Notes under the pieces: generated by a model
What the model was told of the DNA's origin: nothing
What the model saw: only the letters and a program-made list of their open reading frames with translations
Databases searched by the model: none
Virus record (IMG/VR): IMGVR_UViG_3300045456_000031
Location: 1-35,401 of that record
Reading direction: 5' to 3' (one strand)
DNA from: a virus
Length of the DNA: 35,401 nucleotides
Program-made: the position numbers and the translations under genes
Part shown: piece by piece, positions 6,953 to 15,554 of the stretch
Layout of the letters: each line of letters opens with the position of its first letter
Position numbering within the stretch: the first letter of the stretch is position 1

Positions 6953-7239
6953 CCATCCACGACGACCTCGCCGCCATCCGCACCCGGCGCGCCACCACCC
7001 CCGACACGCCCCTCACCCGCGAGCTGGCCGCCCGCGGCCTCACCGACGACGCGCTGAACTACATCCAGCAGCTCGAGATCGCCACGCGCAGCATCGCCGC
7101 AGCCATCGACGGTGAGGTCGGCAACCCCGATTGGCCAATGGCCCCCTACCTCGAGGACAAGGCCGAAGCCGCCGAACGCGCAGCCGGCCAGCTTCGTCAG
7201 CTCGCCGAGCTTGCGCGCGAGATGCCGCCCGCACCGTGA
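6949..7239 (+). CDS. Hypothetical helical protein
   Basis: 96 residues, ATG 6949 in an ATGA overlap with the initiator. Predicted almost fully helical: LAAIRTRRA, then LARE-type segments and AERAAGQLRQLAELAREM near the end. No motif or family recognised. Coupling to the initiator suggests co-expression in replication. Confidence 0.72.
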   Translation: MTIHDDLAAIRTRRATTPDTPLTRELAARGLTDDALNYIQQLEIATRSIAAAIDGEVGNPDWPMAPYLEDKAEAAERAAGQLRQLAELAREMPPAP

Positions 7240-7253
7240 TCGTTGGAGACGCG

Positions 7254-7400
7254 ATGACCTGGCCCGTCTGGATCGCCTACCGCCCCCTGATGATGCACGC
7301 GGGTGCGGACACGGTCAGGTACGTCCTCGTCACCGACGACGGCCTGCAGCTCCTCGGCGCCGCCCCCCACGGACCCGTCGACCCGGAGACCCGCCCGTGA
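7254..7400 (+). CDS. Hypothetical small protein
   Basis: 48 residues from ATG 7254, chosen because GGAG lies 5 bases upstream; a GTG at 7236 overlapping the previous stop would add six residues. It reads MTWPVWIAYRPL at the start and has a beta-rich core (VRYVLVTDDGLQLLGAA). No family recognised. Confidence 0.6.
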   Translation: MTWPVWIAYRPLMMHAGADTVRYVLVTDDGLQLLGAAPHGPVDPETRP

Positions 7401-8191
7401 CCGGCCCCCAGGCCCGCATCACCCACCTCACCGCCAACCTCACCCGCCACGGCGAACACATCGCCAACATCCTCCTCAACCGCCAACTCGGCGACCCCAT
7501 CGACACCCGACGCCCCGAAACCACCGGCCGCACCACCGGCGTCCCCCGCCCCACCGAAACCGGCGCACTCCACTGGGCCGACGCCCAACAACGCGACGCC
7601 CGCCACCTCGGCCGCCTCCTCACCGGCCACGACAACCTCACCGTCCTCGGCGCCGCCCAGATCGCCGAACGCCTCGGCAACCCCCTCCCCGACAGCTACC
7701 CCGTCCGCATCAACCGCAACGAGATCCACCTCACCATCGACCGGCTCGTCGCCCTCGCCGGCACCGCCGAACCCACCACCCACCAGTGGCGCGCCATCGT
7801 CACCGCACTCGGCCAGACCTGGCACCTCGCCGCCAGCATGATCCACGACGGCTGGTACCAGCTCCACGCCGCCCGCCACACCGTCGACTCCCGCGGGCTC
7901 ACCGTCCTGGACCAGACCGCCGAAGCAGACGCGCTCGCCTACCTCGGCCACATCGAGAAGCTCGAACGGCAGCTCGCCGGACTGCTCCGCCGGCTCACCC
8001 CCGCCAACATCCCGGTCTGCGCCGCCGACGGGTGCCGCCGCGCGCTCGGCGACAGCTCCCGCGACGGCCTCTGCGACGAGTGCGCGGGACGTCCGTGCCG
8101 GTGCGGATGCGGCCAGACCGTCCCGCGCGGGAAGGGCGCCACGCACCCGACCTGCCGGCAACGTCAACGCCGAACTGCACCAGGTGCTTGA
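7397..8191 (+). CDS. Hypothetical protein with C-terminal cysteine-rich zinc region
   Basis: 264 residues, GTG 7397 (GTGA overlap). Residues 1-205 are mainly helical and include ALHWADAQQRDARHLGRLL and an IEKLERQLAGLLRRL coiled coil. The last 55 residues contain many cysteines (CAADGC, CDECAGRPCRCGCG and a final CRQRQRR) and look like one or two treble-clef zinc sites followed by a basic tail. A nucleic-acid-binding role is plausible. Last gene before the predicted promoter at 8188, with which its 3' end overlaps. Confidence 0.75.
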   Translation: MTGPQARITHLTANLTRHGEHIANILLNRQLGDPIDTRRPETTGRTTGVPRPTETGALHWADAQQRDARHLGRLLTGHDNLTVLGAAQIAERLGNPLPDSYPVRINRNEIHLTIDRLVALAGTAEPTTHQWRAIVTALGQTWHLAASMIHDGWYQLHAARHTVDSRGLTVLDQTAEADALAYLGHIEKLERQLAGLLRRLTPANIPVCAADGCRRALGDSSRDGLCDECAGRPCRCGCGQTVPRGKGATHPTCRQRQRRTAPGA

Positions 8192-8216
8192 CCACACGCC
8201 TGTGACAGGATGTACG
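8188..8216 (+). promoter_or_regulatory. Candidate rightward promoter
   Basis: TTGACC (8188-8193), a 17-base spacer, then TGTACG (8211-8216). The -35 is good and the -10 weak for a sigma70-type promoter. It lies before the short gene at 8264. Inference only. Confidence 0.3.
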
Positions 8217-8263
8217 CTGCTCGCGCAGCGGGCACAGACGTGCGCCCACAGTCAGGCGACACC

Positions 8264-8455
8264 ATGCCGATCTCAGGCACCGCCAACGGCATCAGCGCCG
8301 GCTACATCCCACCGGTCGACCGCCGCACCCGCCGACAGAGCGCCATCGACCGCGCACGCCGCGACGGCGCCCGGCCAGTCCGCATCGCCGGACCCGCAGC
8401 CGAGGCAGACAAGCACCGCAGCCCCACGCTCGACGTCCACCTGCCCCGCTACTAG
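8264..8455 (+). CDS. Hypothetical small basic protein
   Basis: 63 residues from ATG 8264 (AGGCGA upstream); an upstream in-frame ATG at 8210 has no ribosome site at a usable distance. Middle part is basic and helical (RRTRRQSAIDRARRDGARP). It is followed directly by a perfect hairpin terminator, and may be the only gene of a short transcript from the 8188 promoter. No family recognised. Confidence 0.55.
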   Translation: MPISGTANGISAGYIPPVDRRTRRQSAIDRARRDGARPVRIAGPAAEADKHRSPTLDVHLPRY

Positions 8456-8473
8456 CCCGGGCACCGAACCCCC

Positions 8474-8498
8474 AGAGCCGCCCCCACCGGGCGGCTCT
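8474..8498 (+). terminator. Hairpin terminator at end of early region
   Basis: Perfect 10-bp stem AGAGCCGCCC / GGGCGGCTCT with a 5-base loop, no T-tract, as is common in high-GC actinobacteria. A direct repeat CCCGGGCACC flanks it (8456-8465 and 8506-8515). Confidence 0.7.
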
Positions 8499-8585
8499 AC
8501 CCATACCCGGGCACCCCCGATGGCACCCCCCTCCCAGGACGCCCCCACCCCGGGACCCACCCCCCGCCCCCGGAGGTACCCCGGC

Positions 8586-8678
8586 ATGAGCGTGTACGTC
8601 CTCGCGATCATCACCGCCAGCATCCTCGCCGGAGCCGGCCTCGGGCTACTGCTCGGCTGGCTCCAACACGGCCGCTAG
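8586..8678 (+). CDS. Tiny single-pass membrane peptide
   Basis: 30 residues from ATG 8586 with a GGAGG ribosome site 10 bases upstream. Almost entirely one hydrophobic helix (VYVLAIITASILAGAGLGLL) with a short GWLQHGR end. Stop TAG abuts the ATG of the HNH gene. Function unknown; size and strong ribosome site suggest it is real. Confidence 0.55.
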   Translation: MSVYVLAIITASILAGAGLGLLLGWLQHGR

Positions 8679-8942
8679 ATGGCCAACACCACCGACCGCG
8701 GCTACGGCACCCCCCACCAAGCCGAACGAGCCCGGTGGGCCCCCACCGTCGAAGCCGGCCAAGCCACCTGCGCACGCTGCCACGAACCGATCGCGCCGAC
8801 CGAACCATGGGATCTCGGCCACACCGACGACCGCCAGACCTGGCACGGACCCGAACACCGAGCCTGCAACCGGTCAGCCGGCGGACGCAACGGCGCCACC
8901 GTCACCAACACCAAACGGCAGATGACCATCCGCGACTGGTGA
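8679..8942 (+). CDS. HNH endonuclease
   Basis: 87 residues. Contains CARCHEPI, then WDLGHTDD and GPEHRACNRSAGG, the layout of a small HNH nuclease in which the metal-bound His-Asn core is held by a CxxC...HxxC zinc site. HNH genes next to terminase genes are frequent and several are needed for cos cleavage in known phages. The position just before the terminase pair supports a packaging role. Confidence 0.85.
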   Translation: MANTTDRGYGTPHQAERARWAPTVEAGQATCARCHEPIAPTEPWDLGHTDDRQTWHGPEHRACNRSAGGRNGATVTNTKRQMTIRDW

Positions 8943-9062
8943 CACCCCGACAGGGGAAGGGCGTCCGGATCACCAGAACCCCGGCCGCCTGACTCCCGCC
9001 GGTAGTCAGATCTCTCTCCGGGAGGTCGGTGTCCCGGGACAGCCGCTAGCAGGAGGTGAGCT
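8943..9062. other. Intergenic region before terminase; possible packaging site
   Basis: 120 bases without a gene. It holds two short dyads: CTGACT/AGTCAG (8989-8994 and 9004-9009) and CCGGGA/TCCCGG (9018-9023 and 9032-9037), then the ribosome site AGGAGGTGAG for the small terminase. Its place between HNH and terminase genes is where cos or pac sites often lie. No site can be proved from sequence. Confidence 0.35.
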
Positions 9063-9470
9063 GTGGTTGAGCTTGCCTGCCAGGTGTGCGAGGAGCGGTT
9101 CGAGGCGAAGCGGTCCACGGCGAAGTACTGCTCGGAGCGGTGCAAGAAGCGGGCGCAGCGGGGTGCTGGGGCGAAGAACGCCGAGACGCGGGAGCAGGAG
9201 ACGCGGTCGGGGTTGGGGTCGGTCGCGGCGGCGACGCTGATCGAGCTCCAGGAGGCGAAGCGGTTGCAGACGCCGTTGGGGCAGGCGGCGTTGGCGTTGG
9301 CGCACCGACTCGACATGTCGCAGATGGACACGGGGCAGGCGGTGGCGTCGCTGGCGAAGCAGCTCCAGCAGACGTTGGAGGCTGCGACGGCTGATGCGCA
9401 GCTCGAGAACGATCCGGTGGACGAGGTGAGGGCTGCCCGTGAGCGGAAGCTCCGCGCCGTCGCTGGTTGA
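9063..9470 (+). CDS. Terminase small subunit with N-terminal zinc motif
   Basis: 135 residues, GTG 9063 behind a near-perfect AGGAGGTGAG site. N-terminal zinc finger: CQVCEERF followed by KYCSERCKKRAQR, then a helical region (TLIELQEAKRL, ALALAHRLDM, AKQLQQTLEAA). This architecture and position directly before the large terminase point to the DNA-recognition subunit of the packaging motor. Overlaps the large subunit gene by 32 bases. Confidence 0.75.
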   Translation: MVELACQVCEERFEAKRSTAKYCSERCKKRAQRGAGAKNAETREQETRSGLGSVAAATLIELQEAKRLQTPLGQAALALAHRLDMSQMDTGQAVASLAKQLQQTLEAATADAQLENDPVDEVRAARERKLRAVAG

Positions 9471-10908
9471 ACCGGCGTTCCGGCATGCGCCGCAGTTCAC
9501 GGAGACGCTGGGGCCAGAGGTCGCGGACATCGCGGATCTGGCTGGGTTCGCGCCCGATCCGGAGCAGCAGCTCGCCCTCGACCTGATCTTCGCGCTCGAC
9601 TCGGAGGGCAAGTCGGCGGCGTTCGAGACGGCGCTGGTGGTGGCCCGCCAGAACTTGAAGACGGGCACGTTCAAGCAGGCGGCGCTCGGGTGGCTGTTCG
9701 TCACGGACCAACGGCTGGTGGTGTGGTCGGCGCACGAGTTCTCGACGACTCGTGAGGCGTACCGCGACATGGTGGCGCTGATCGAGAACAACCGGTTCTT
9801 GAAGCGCCGGCTGGCCCGCGCGGTCGGCGGGAACAACGAGATGGCGATCGAGCTGACGACCGGTCAGCGGCTGCTGTTCAAGGCGCGCACGAAGACCGGT
9901 GGGCGCGGCCTGACGGGCGACAAGGTGGTGCTCGACGAGGCGTTCGCGCTCCGTCCGGAGCATCTCGGGTCGTTGATGTTCGCGCTGTCGGCCCGTCCGG
10001 ACCCGCAGCTGGTGTACGGGTCGTCGGCGTGCCTGTACGACTCGGACGTTCTCCGGGCCATCGTGAAACGCGGTCGCGCCAAGACGTCCCCCAACCTGGC
10101 GTACCTCGAATGGTGCGCCCCTCGTGGTGGCTGTGAGGCTGAGGACTGCGATCACGAGGTCGGTGTCGAGGGTTGCGCGCTCGATGACCCGGAGAACCTG
10201 AAGGCAGCGAACCCGCTGCTCGGTCGGGTGCGCCCGAACGGGACGGGGATGACGCTCGAGTACCTCCGGAAGGAGCGGGAGGCGTCCCCGCCGTCGGAGT
10301 ATGCACGTGAGCGGCTGGGGTGGCATGACGAGTCGGGTGCTGACGAGGCGTTCGGAGCAGGGAACTGGGAGGCGTGCGTAGGGACGCGGCCCGAGGGGCT
10401 CAAGCTCGGCAGCGTCGCCGTCGCGGTGTCGTACGACCTGGCGTGGGCGACCATCGGCGCGGCCGGCGCCGTGGGCGAGACGGTGTACGGCAAGCCGTTG
10501 CAGCACGGTCCTGGGACCGGATGGGTGGTCGCACGGGCCAGAGAGCTCCAGCAGCAGCATGGGGTCGACGTGGTCATCGACGGCCGCGGTCCTGCTGCTG
10601 ACCTGATCGACCCGCTGAAGGATGCAGGGGTGCGGCTGAAGGTCGCGGACACGTCGGACGTGCTGGATGCGTACGCGACGATCCAGAAGGCGGTTCGGGG
10701 CCGGACGTTCGTGCATGAGCAGTTCCCGGAGCTGGATCGGGCGGCGGCGTCGGCGGTCCCGCGGACGGTCGGTGATCGGCTGGCGTGGGGCCGGAAGCAG
10801 TCGGATGCGGACATCTCTCCGCTTGAGGCCGTGACGTTGGCGGTGTGGGCGTGCGGCCCTGGCCAGGGACGGTCGGTGTACGAGGAACGTGCCGTGACGA
10901 CGGTCTGA
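9439..10908 (+). CDS. Terminase large subunit
   Basis: 489 residues, GTG 9439. The ATPase part shows a variant Walker A (VVARQNLKTG, about 67-76), Walker B VVLDEAF with D166 and E167, and the coupling-type GSSA at 194-197. The nuclease part shows acidic residues in AVSYDLAWATI (D333) and VVIDGRGP (D381). It drives DNA into the prohead and cuts it. Length is normal for the family. The portal follows 14 bases later. Confidence 0.95.
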   Translation: MSGSSAPSLVEPAFRHAPQFTETLGPEVADIADLAGFAPDPEQQLALDLIFALDSEGKSAAFETALVVARQNLKTGTFKQAALGWLFVTDQRLVVWSAHEFSTTREAYRDMVALIENNRFLKRRLARAVGGNNEMAIELTTGQRLLFKARTKTGGRGLTGDKVVLDEAFALRPEHLGSLMFALSARPDPQLVYGSSACLYDSDVLRAIVKRGRAKTSPNLAYLEWCAPRGGCEAEDCDHEVGVEGCALDDPENLKAANPLLGRVRPNGTGMTLEYLRKEREASPPSEYARERLGWHDESGADEAFGAGNWEACVGTRPEGLKLGSVAVAVSYDLAWATIGAAGAVGETVYGKPLQHGPGTGWVVARARELQQQHGVDVVIDGRGPAADLIDPLKDAGVRLKVADTSDVLDAYATIQKAVRGRTFVHEQFPELDRAAASAVPRTVGDRLAWGRKQSDADISPLEAVTLAVWACGPGQGRSVYEERAVTTV

Positions 10909-10922
10909 CGGAAGGTCCGGGA

Positions 10923-12833
10923 TTGGGTTTCTGGAGCTTCCTGACCCGGCCTGCTTCTGTGGAGCAGACGGTGTTCACCCCCCGGGTGACACACGTCGGC
11001 TCCGTCGAGGAGTGGCTGGCTGCGCTCGACATCGACGGGATGACCGCTTCGCAGCTGTGGCGCACCCAGCCGCACCTGCGGACCGTGGTGTCGTTCCGTG
11101 CCCGCAACGTGGCCCAGCTCGGCCTGCACGTGTTCCGCCGAGTGTCGGACACCGACCGGCAGCGCGACCACGACTCGCCGTTGCAGGAGGGGCTGCGACG
11201 ACCGGACGTGTCCGCGACGGTGTACGACCTGCTGTTCGCCCTCGTCGGTGATCTCGACCTGTACGACCGGGCCTACTGGCTCGTGGGCCAGTCCCCAGAA
11301 GGGCGGACGATGTTCCGCCGGCTCCCGCCGGCGTGGACCCAGCCGGTGATGTCGGACGCCTGGACGGTCAAGGAGTACCGGGTGTTCCGGGGCGACAAGA
11401 TCGTCACCCTGCCTGCCGACCGCATCCTGTCGTTCACCGGCTACGCCCCCTCGTCTCCGGTCGGGTCGTCCCCGACGGTCGAGTCGCTGAAGGACACCCT
11501 GAAGGAGCAGATCGAGGCGGCGCTGTACCGCGGCCAAGTCTGGAAGCGTGGCGGCCGCGTGTCTGCAGTCATCGAACGGCCGGCAGGGGCGCCGTCGTGG
11601 TCGGATGCGGCGCGTGAGTCGTTCCGTGAGGACTGGTACGCGAAGTACACCGGGAAGGGTCCGAAGGCTGGCGGGACGCCGCTGCTCGAGGACGGGATGA
11701 CGCTCAAGCGCATCGACTTCTCGGCGCAGGACCAGCAGTTCGTCGAGGGTGCGAAGCTCGCGCTGACCACGGTCGCGGCCGCCTACCACGTCAACCCGAC
11801 GATGATCGGCGTGCTCGACAACGCGAACTACTCGAACGTGCGCGAGTTCCGCCGGATGCTGTACGGCGACACGCTCGGTCCGCTCCTCGCGCAGATCGAG
11901 GCGCGGATCAACACGTTCCTGATCCCGATGCTCGGGATGGACCCGGACGTCTACTACGCCGAGTTCAACCTCCAGGAGAAGCTGCAGGGCTCCTTCGAGG
12001 AGCAGGCTGCGGTGATGCAGACCCTGGTTGGCCGGCCGATCATGACCGGCGACGAGGGCCGAGCGAAGTTCAACCTCCCGGCGCTCGGCGGGAACATGGC
12101 CGAGCCCGTCACCCCGTTGAACGTGCTCATCGGCGGGCAGGCGTCGCCTACGGACTCCGGGTCGCAGAACCGCAACGCCGGGGTCCCGCAGTTGAAGGCG
12201 CGCGGGTCGGAGTCCCGGGAGGAGCAGTGCGCAGAGCGGCTGGCGTCGTTCTTCGCCCGGCAGCGCCGGGCGGTCATGTCCCGGCTCGGTGCCGGACGTG
12301 AGGACGTGTGGGACGCGGACCGGTGGGACGACGAGCTCACCGAGGACCTGACCGAGATGTACCTGGCGACCTCCGAGGTGGCCGCTAGGGAGGCGCTGGC
12401 CGACGCGGGGTTCGGTAGCTACGACGTGGCACGGACAATGGCGTTCCTCGCGGAGGCGGCGCGACGGTCCGCGTCGGACATCAACGAGACGACCCGCACG
12501 GCTGTGGCTGCTGCGGCGGACGACGACGACCCCACGGAAGCGGTCGCGTCGGTGTTCAACGTCGCAGAGGGCCAGCGGGCCGGTGCCATCGCGGCGACGA
12601 CGGTGACGTTCGCGTCAGCGTTCGGGACCGTCGAGGTGGCACGGCAGAACTCGGACCGGGCGACCAAGACGTGGCAGGTCGAGTCCGGCAACCCGCGCCC
12701 GTCCCACGCGGCGATGGACGGTGAGACCGTCCCGATCGATGAGCCGTTCTCGAACGGGCTGATGTGGCCGGGCGCGGTCGGAGACCCGGACGAGGTGGCC
12801 GGCTGCCGATGCAGCGTCGTCATCAACTTCTGA
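10923..12833 (+). CDS. Portal protein fused to MuF-like domain
   Basis: 636 residues from TTG 10923, chosen because GGAAGG lies 7 bases upstream and the protein then starts near GFWSFLTRP; any earlier start would overlap the terminase. Residues about 20-420 match the HK97-type portal (HLRTVVSFRARNVAQLGLHV, YGDTLGPLLAQIEARINTFL). The C-terminal 200 residues look like a MuF-type head protein, ending in KTWQVESGNPRPSHAAMDG and CRCSVVINF. Normally these are two genes; here they are one. The portal forms the DNA entry ring; MuF proteins are minor head proteins that may be injected. Confidence 0.92.
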   Translation: MGFWSFLTRPASVEQTVFTPRVTHVGSVEEWLAALDIDGMTASQLWRTQPHLRTVVSFRARNVAQLGLHVFRRVSDTDRQRDHDSPLQEGLRRPDVSATVYDLLFALVGDLDLYDRAYWLVGQSPEGRTMFRRLPPAWTQPVMSDAWTVKEYRVFRGDKIVTLPADRILSFTGYAPSSPVGSSPTVESLKDTLKEQIEAALYRGQVWKRGGRVSAVIERPAGAPSWSDAARESFREDWYAKYTGKGPKAGGTPLLEDGMTLKRIDFSAQDQQFVEGAKLALTTVAAAYHVNPTMIGVLDNANYSNVREFRRMLYGDTLGPLLAQIEARINTFLIPMLGMDPDVYYAEFNLQEKLQGSFEEQAAVMQTLVGRPIMTGDEGRAKFNLPALGGNMAEPVTPLNVLIGGQASPTDSGSQNRNAGVPQLKARGSESREEQCAERLASFFARQRRAVMSRLGAGREDVWDADRWDDELTEDLTEMYLATSEVAAREALADAGFGSYDVARTMAFLAEAARRSASDINETTRTAVAAAADDDDPTEAVASVFNVAEGQRAGAIAATTVTFASAFGTVEVARQNSDRATKTWQVESGNPRPSHAAMDGETVPIDEPFSNGLMWPGAVGDPDEVAGCRCSVVINF

Positions 12834-12843
12834 AGGAGCGGCC

Positions 12844-13614
12844 ATGAAGGTCAAGAACGTCCCGATCGGGCAGGTGAAGGCCGGACCGGACGACGGGCTC
12901 GAGGAGGGCCAGTTCCTCGTCTACCCCTCGACGTTCACCCGCGAACCGGACGCCTACGGTGACGTGGTCGCCCCGGGCGCGTTCCTCGACGACATCGCCG
13001 CGTGGAAGGCGTCAGGGAACGTCCTCCCGGGCCTGTACGGCCACCGGATGGACGACCCGGACTTCTTCGTCGCCGGCGCGATCGACGAGGGCGAGGACGA
13101 GCACGGCTGGTGGGTGAAGGGCGAGTTCGACCTCGACAACCCCAAGGCCCGGCAGGTGTACCGGCTCGTGAAGGGCCGCCGGCTCAACCAGCTGTCGTTC
13201 GCGTACGACGTCCTCGAAGAGGGCAAGGTCGAACTGGGGAACGGGGAGACCGCGAACGAGCTGCGGAAGCTGAAGCGGTACGAGTTCTCGTTCGTGCCGG
13301 TCGGAGCGAACCAGGACACCGGCGTGGTCGCGGTCAAGTCGACCGTTGAGGCCATGCTGAAGGAAGGCCGGGTCCTGTCGGCCAAGAACGAGACGGCGTT
13401 GCGGGAAGCCCGTGACGCGATCGACTCCGTCCTCGCATCTCTCGGGGACGGCAACGAAGACCAGGGCAAGGCCAGCGGAGACGCGGAGGCCAAGCCGGGC
13501 GCCAGCGACGAGGACCCCTCCGGGGGCAAGTCGTCCGTGCCCGGCGAGGAGTTGAAGCGTCAGCCGTCCGTCGACACGTTCCTGGCGGTCATCAACATCG
13601 AGCAGAGGAGTTGA
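12844..13614 (+). CDS. Prohead maturation protease (S78/HK97 gp4-like)
   Basis: 256 residues, ATG 12844 with a GAAGGAG ribosome site. Catalytic His and Ser of the herpes/HK97 protease fold are visible: H67 in LYGHRMDDP and S118 in LNQLSFAYDV, with FVPVGANQDT later. A charged, Gly/Ser-rich tail follows from about residue 195. The enzyme trims the capsid scaffold domain; its gene lies between portal and capsid as usual. Confidence 0.95.
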   Translation: MKVKNVPIGQVKAGPDDGLEEGQFLVYPSTFTREPDAYGDVVAPGAFLDDIAAWKASGNVLPGLYGHRMDDPDFFVAGAIDEGEDEHGWWVKGEFDLDNPKARQVYRLVKGRRLNQLSFAYDVLEEGKVELGNGETANELRKLKRYEFSFVPVGANQDTGVVAVKSTVEAMLKEGRVLSAKNETALREARDAIDSVLASLGDGNEDQGKASGDAEAKPGASDEDPSGGKSSVPGEELKRQPSVDTFLAVINIEQRS

Positions 13615-13617
13615 GGC

Positions 13618-14856
13618 ATGGACCTCAAGCAGCAGCGTGACGCTGCCCTCACGGCCGCCCGTGACATCGCGGAGAAGGCCAAGAACGAGGGTCGCGACCT
13701 GACCGAAGACGAGACGTCGACCATCGAGGCGAAGCTCGCCGAGGCGGACGACCTGAAGGGCCGGATCGCCCAGGCGGCCAAGTCGGCTGACCTGTTCGAC
13801 CAGCTTGCCACCCTCGGCACCCCCGACGACAGCGACGACGAGCCGGCCGCAGCGAAGTCGCTCGGCGAGCACTTCGTGAAGGCTGTCGGCACCGACGGGC
13901 TGGCCCGCGTCAAGACCACGTCGGGCGCGGTGGTCGCCGCGCCGGAGTGGACCCCGCAGGTCAAGCAGCCCGGAGACCACTCCACCCCCGGTTCGCTCGC
14001 GCCGTGGCTGACCACGTTCGACCGCGCCATCGTGCGGGCGTTCCGTCGCCCCGTCGTGTCGGACCTGTTCGGGCAGGGCACGCTCGGTGCCAACTCGAAC
14101 GCCGTGACCTATCTCGTCGAGGGGTCGGTCGAGGGTGCGCTGGCCACGGTCGCGGAGGGCGGCTCCAAGCCGCAGTTCCAGATCACCGACCCGACGCAGC
14201 GGACTGACGCGCTCAAGAAGATCGCCGGGTTCCTGAAGTTCACCGACGAGATGGTCGAGGACGCCGACTTCTGGGTGTCCGAGATCAACCAGCGGGGCAT
14301 CTACCTGCTGGCCCTCGCCGAGGAAGCTCAGCTGCTCACCGGCAACGGGACCGGGTCGAACATCGAGGGTCTGCTGCAGCGTTCGGGTGTGCAGACCGAG
14401 TCGGCGGCGAACACCGAAGACAACGCGGACGCGCTGTTCCGTGCGATGTCGAAGGTGCAGACCGCGACCGGCCTGTCCGCGGACGGGGTGGTCATCAACC
14501 CGGTCGACTACGAGCGTCTCCGGCTCGGCAAGGACGGCAACGGCCAGTACTTCGGTGGCGGCTACTTCACCGGACCGTACGGCAACGGTGACGTGGAGTG
14601 GCAGCCGCCCGTGTGGGGCCGTCGCACCATCGTCTCCGCTGCTGTCGCTGCCGGTACCGCCATCGTCGGCGCGTTCGGTGCCGGCGCGACCGTGTACCGC
14701 AAGGGCGGCGTCCGGGTCGAGTCGACGAACTCGCACGCTTCGGACTTCACCTCGAACCTCATCACGACCCGCATCGAGGAGCGTGTCGCCCTGGCGGTTC
14801 GCATCCCCGCCGCGTTCGTGAACGTCTCCCTGGCCGCGCCCACCGCACCGGCCTGA
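13618..14856 (+). CDS. Major capsid protein (HK97 fold)
   Basis: 412 residues, ATG 13618. Residues about 1-65 form a charged coiled coil (QQRDAALTAARDIAEKAKNE), the scaffold-like delta domain removed by the protease. The remainder has HK97 features: VSDLFGQGTLGANS, a KKIAGFLKFTDEMVED segment, LLTGNGTGSNIEGLL, and near the end IEERVALAVRIPAAFV. It builds the icosahedral shell. Order protease-capsid is standard. Confidence 0.95.
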   Translation: MDLKQQRDAALTAARDIAEKAKNEGRDLTEDETSTIEAKLAEADDLKGRIAQAAKSADLFDQLATLGTPDDSDDEPAAAKSLGEHFVKAVGTDGLARVKTTSGAVVAAPEWTPQVKQPGDHSTPGSLAPWLTTFDRAIVRAFRRPVVSDLFGQGTLGANSNAVTYLVEGSVEGALATVAEGGSKPQFQITDPTQRTDALKKIAGFLKFTDEMVEDADFWVSEINQRGIYLLALAEEAQLLTGNGTGSNIEGLLQRSGVQTESAANTEDNADALFRAMSKVQTATGLSADGVVINPVDYERLRLGKDGNGQYFGGGYFTGPYGNGDVEWQPPVWGRRTIVSAAVAAGTAIVGAFGAGATVYRKGGVRVESTNSHASDFTSNLITTRIEERVALAVRIPAAFVNVSLAAPTAPA

Positions 14857-14867
14857 TCGGCTGACTG

Positions 14868-15023
14868 ATGGCTGACGACAGGAACGAGTACACGGTCACG
14901 ATCGGCGGTCGAGAGCACACGATGCTCCTGACCGACGAAGACGCGCAGCGGTACGGCGACGCGGCGGTCAAGGCGAAGGCCAAGACCCCGAAGAACAAGT
15001 CCCGGACCGCGAAGTCCAAGTAG
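14868..15023 (+). CDS. Small conserved protein after the capsid gene
   Basis: 51 residues, ATG 14868 to TAG 15023. Reads MADDRNEYTVTIGG then HTMLLTDEDAQRYG and a Lys-rich end (KTPKNKSRT). Similar short basic-tailed proteins follow the capsid gene in many actinophages; the role is unknown, perhaps head assembly. Confidence 0.72.
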   Translation: MADDRNEYTVTIGGREHTMLLTDEDAQRYGDAAVKAKAKTPKNKSRTAKSK

Positions 15024-15044
15024 CACCGGCGCCAGGGGGCCATC

Positions 15045-15554
15045 GTGGTTGACGTTCCTCTGATCGACGAGGGTGACCTCGATGGCTTCCCTGGCGCCCC
15101 CTTCCCCGCCACACAAGTCGCCGCAGCGCAAGCCGGCGTCCGTGCCATCTGCGGCTGGCACATCGCTCCGCAGGTCACCGAGACGGTTGTGCTGGACGGC
15201 GACGGGGGCACGCTCCTGATGCTCCCGACGTTGAAGCTGGTCAGCGTCGCCCAGGTCCGCGACCTAACCCGTTCCGAGCCGGCCGCCATCGAAGGGTGGC
15301 GGTGGTCGTCTGCCGGGATGCTGTACCGCAGTTCTGGATGGCCGTCCGGTCTCGGCGCCGTGGAGGTCACCATGACCCACGGGTACGACGAGTGCCCCCC
15401 CGAGCTCCTTCCCGAGATCGCTGCACGGGCGCTGACGACGACCCGTGACCAGACGATCACGCAGGAGTCGCTGGGGTCGCGGTCCGTGTCGTACCGGCAG
15501 CAGGGTGTGGTGTCGTCGGTGCTTGAGCGTCACGCTCTCCCTCCGCGCCCATGA
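15045..15554 (+). CDS. Head-tail connector (adaptor, gp6-like)
   Basis: 169 residues from GTG 15045 with an AGGGGG site upstream. It has helical ends and a beta-rich middle (HIAPQVTETVVLDGDGG, LPTLKLVSVAQVRDL, GAVEVTMTHGYDECPPEL), the pattern of HK97 gp6/SPP1 gp15 adaptors that bind beneath the portal. The position after the capsid and before the stopper agrees. Confidence 0.82.
   Translation: MVDVPLIDEGDLDGFPGAPFPATQVAAAQAGVRAICGWHIAPQVTETVVLDGDGGTLLMLPTLKLVSVAQVRDLTRSEPAAIEGWRWSSAGMLYRSSGWPSGLGAVEVTMTHGYDECPPELLPEIAARALTTTRDQTITQESLGSRSVSYRQQGVVSSVLERHALPPRP

Noticed and set aside
7303-8205. Arg/Pro-rich plus-strand ORF overlapping the 7397 gene
   Set aside because: Frame-shifted shadow of the 7397-8191 gene; low-complexity and lacking a start signal.
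9046-10716. Long minus-strand ORF opposite the terminase genes
   Set aside because: Composition typical of a GC-rich shadow; terminase motifs are on the plus strand.
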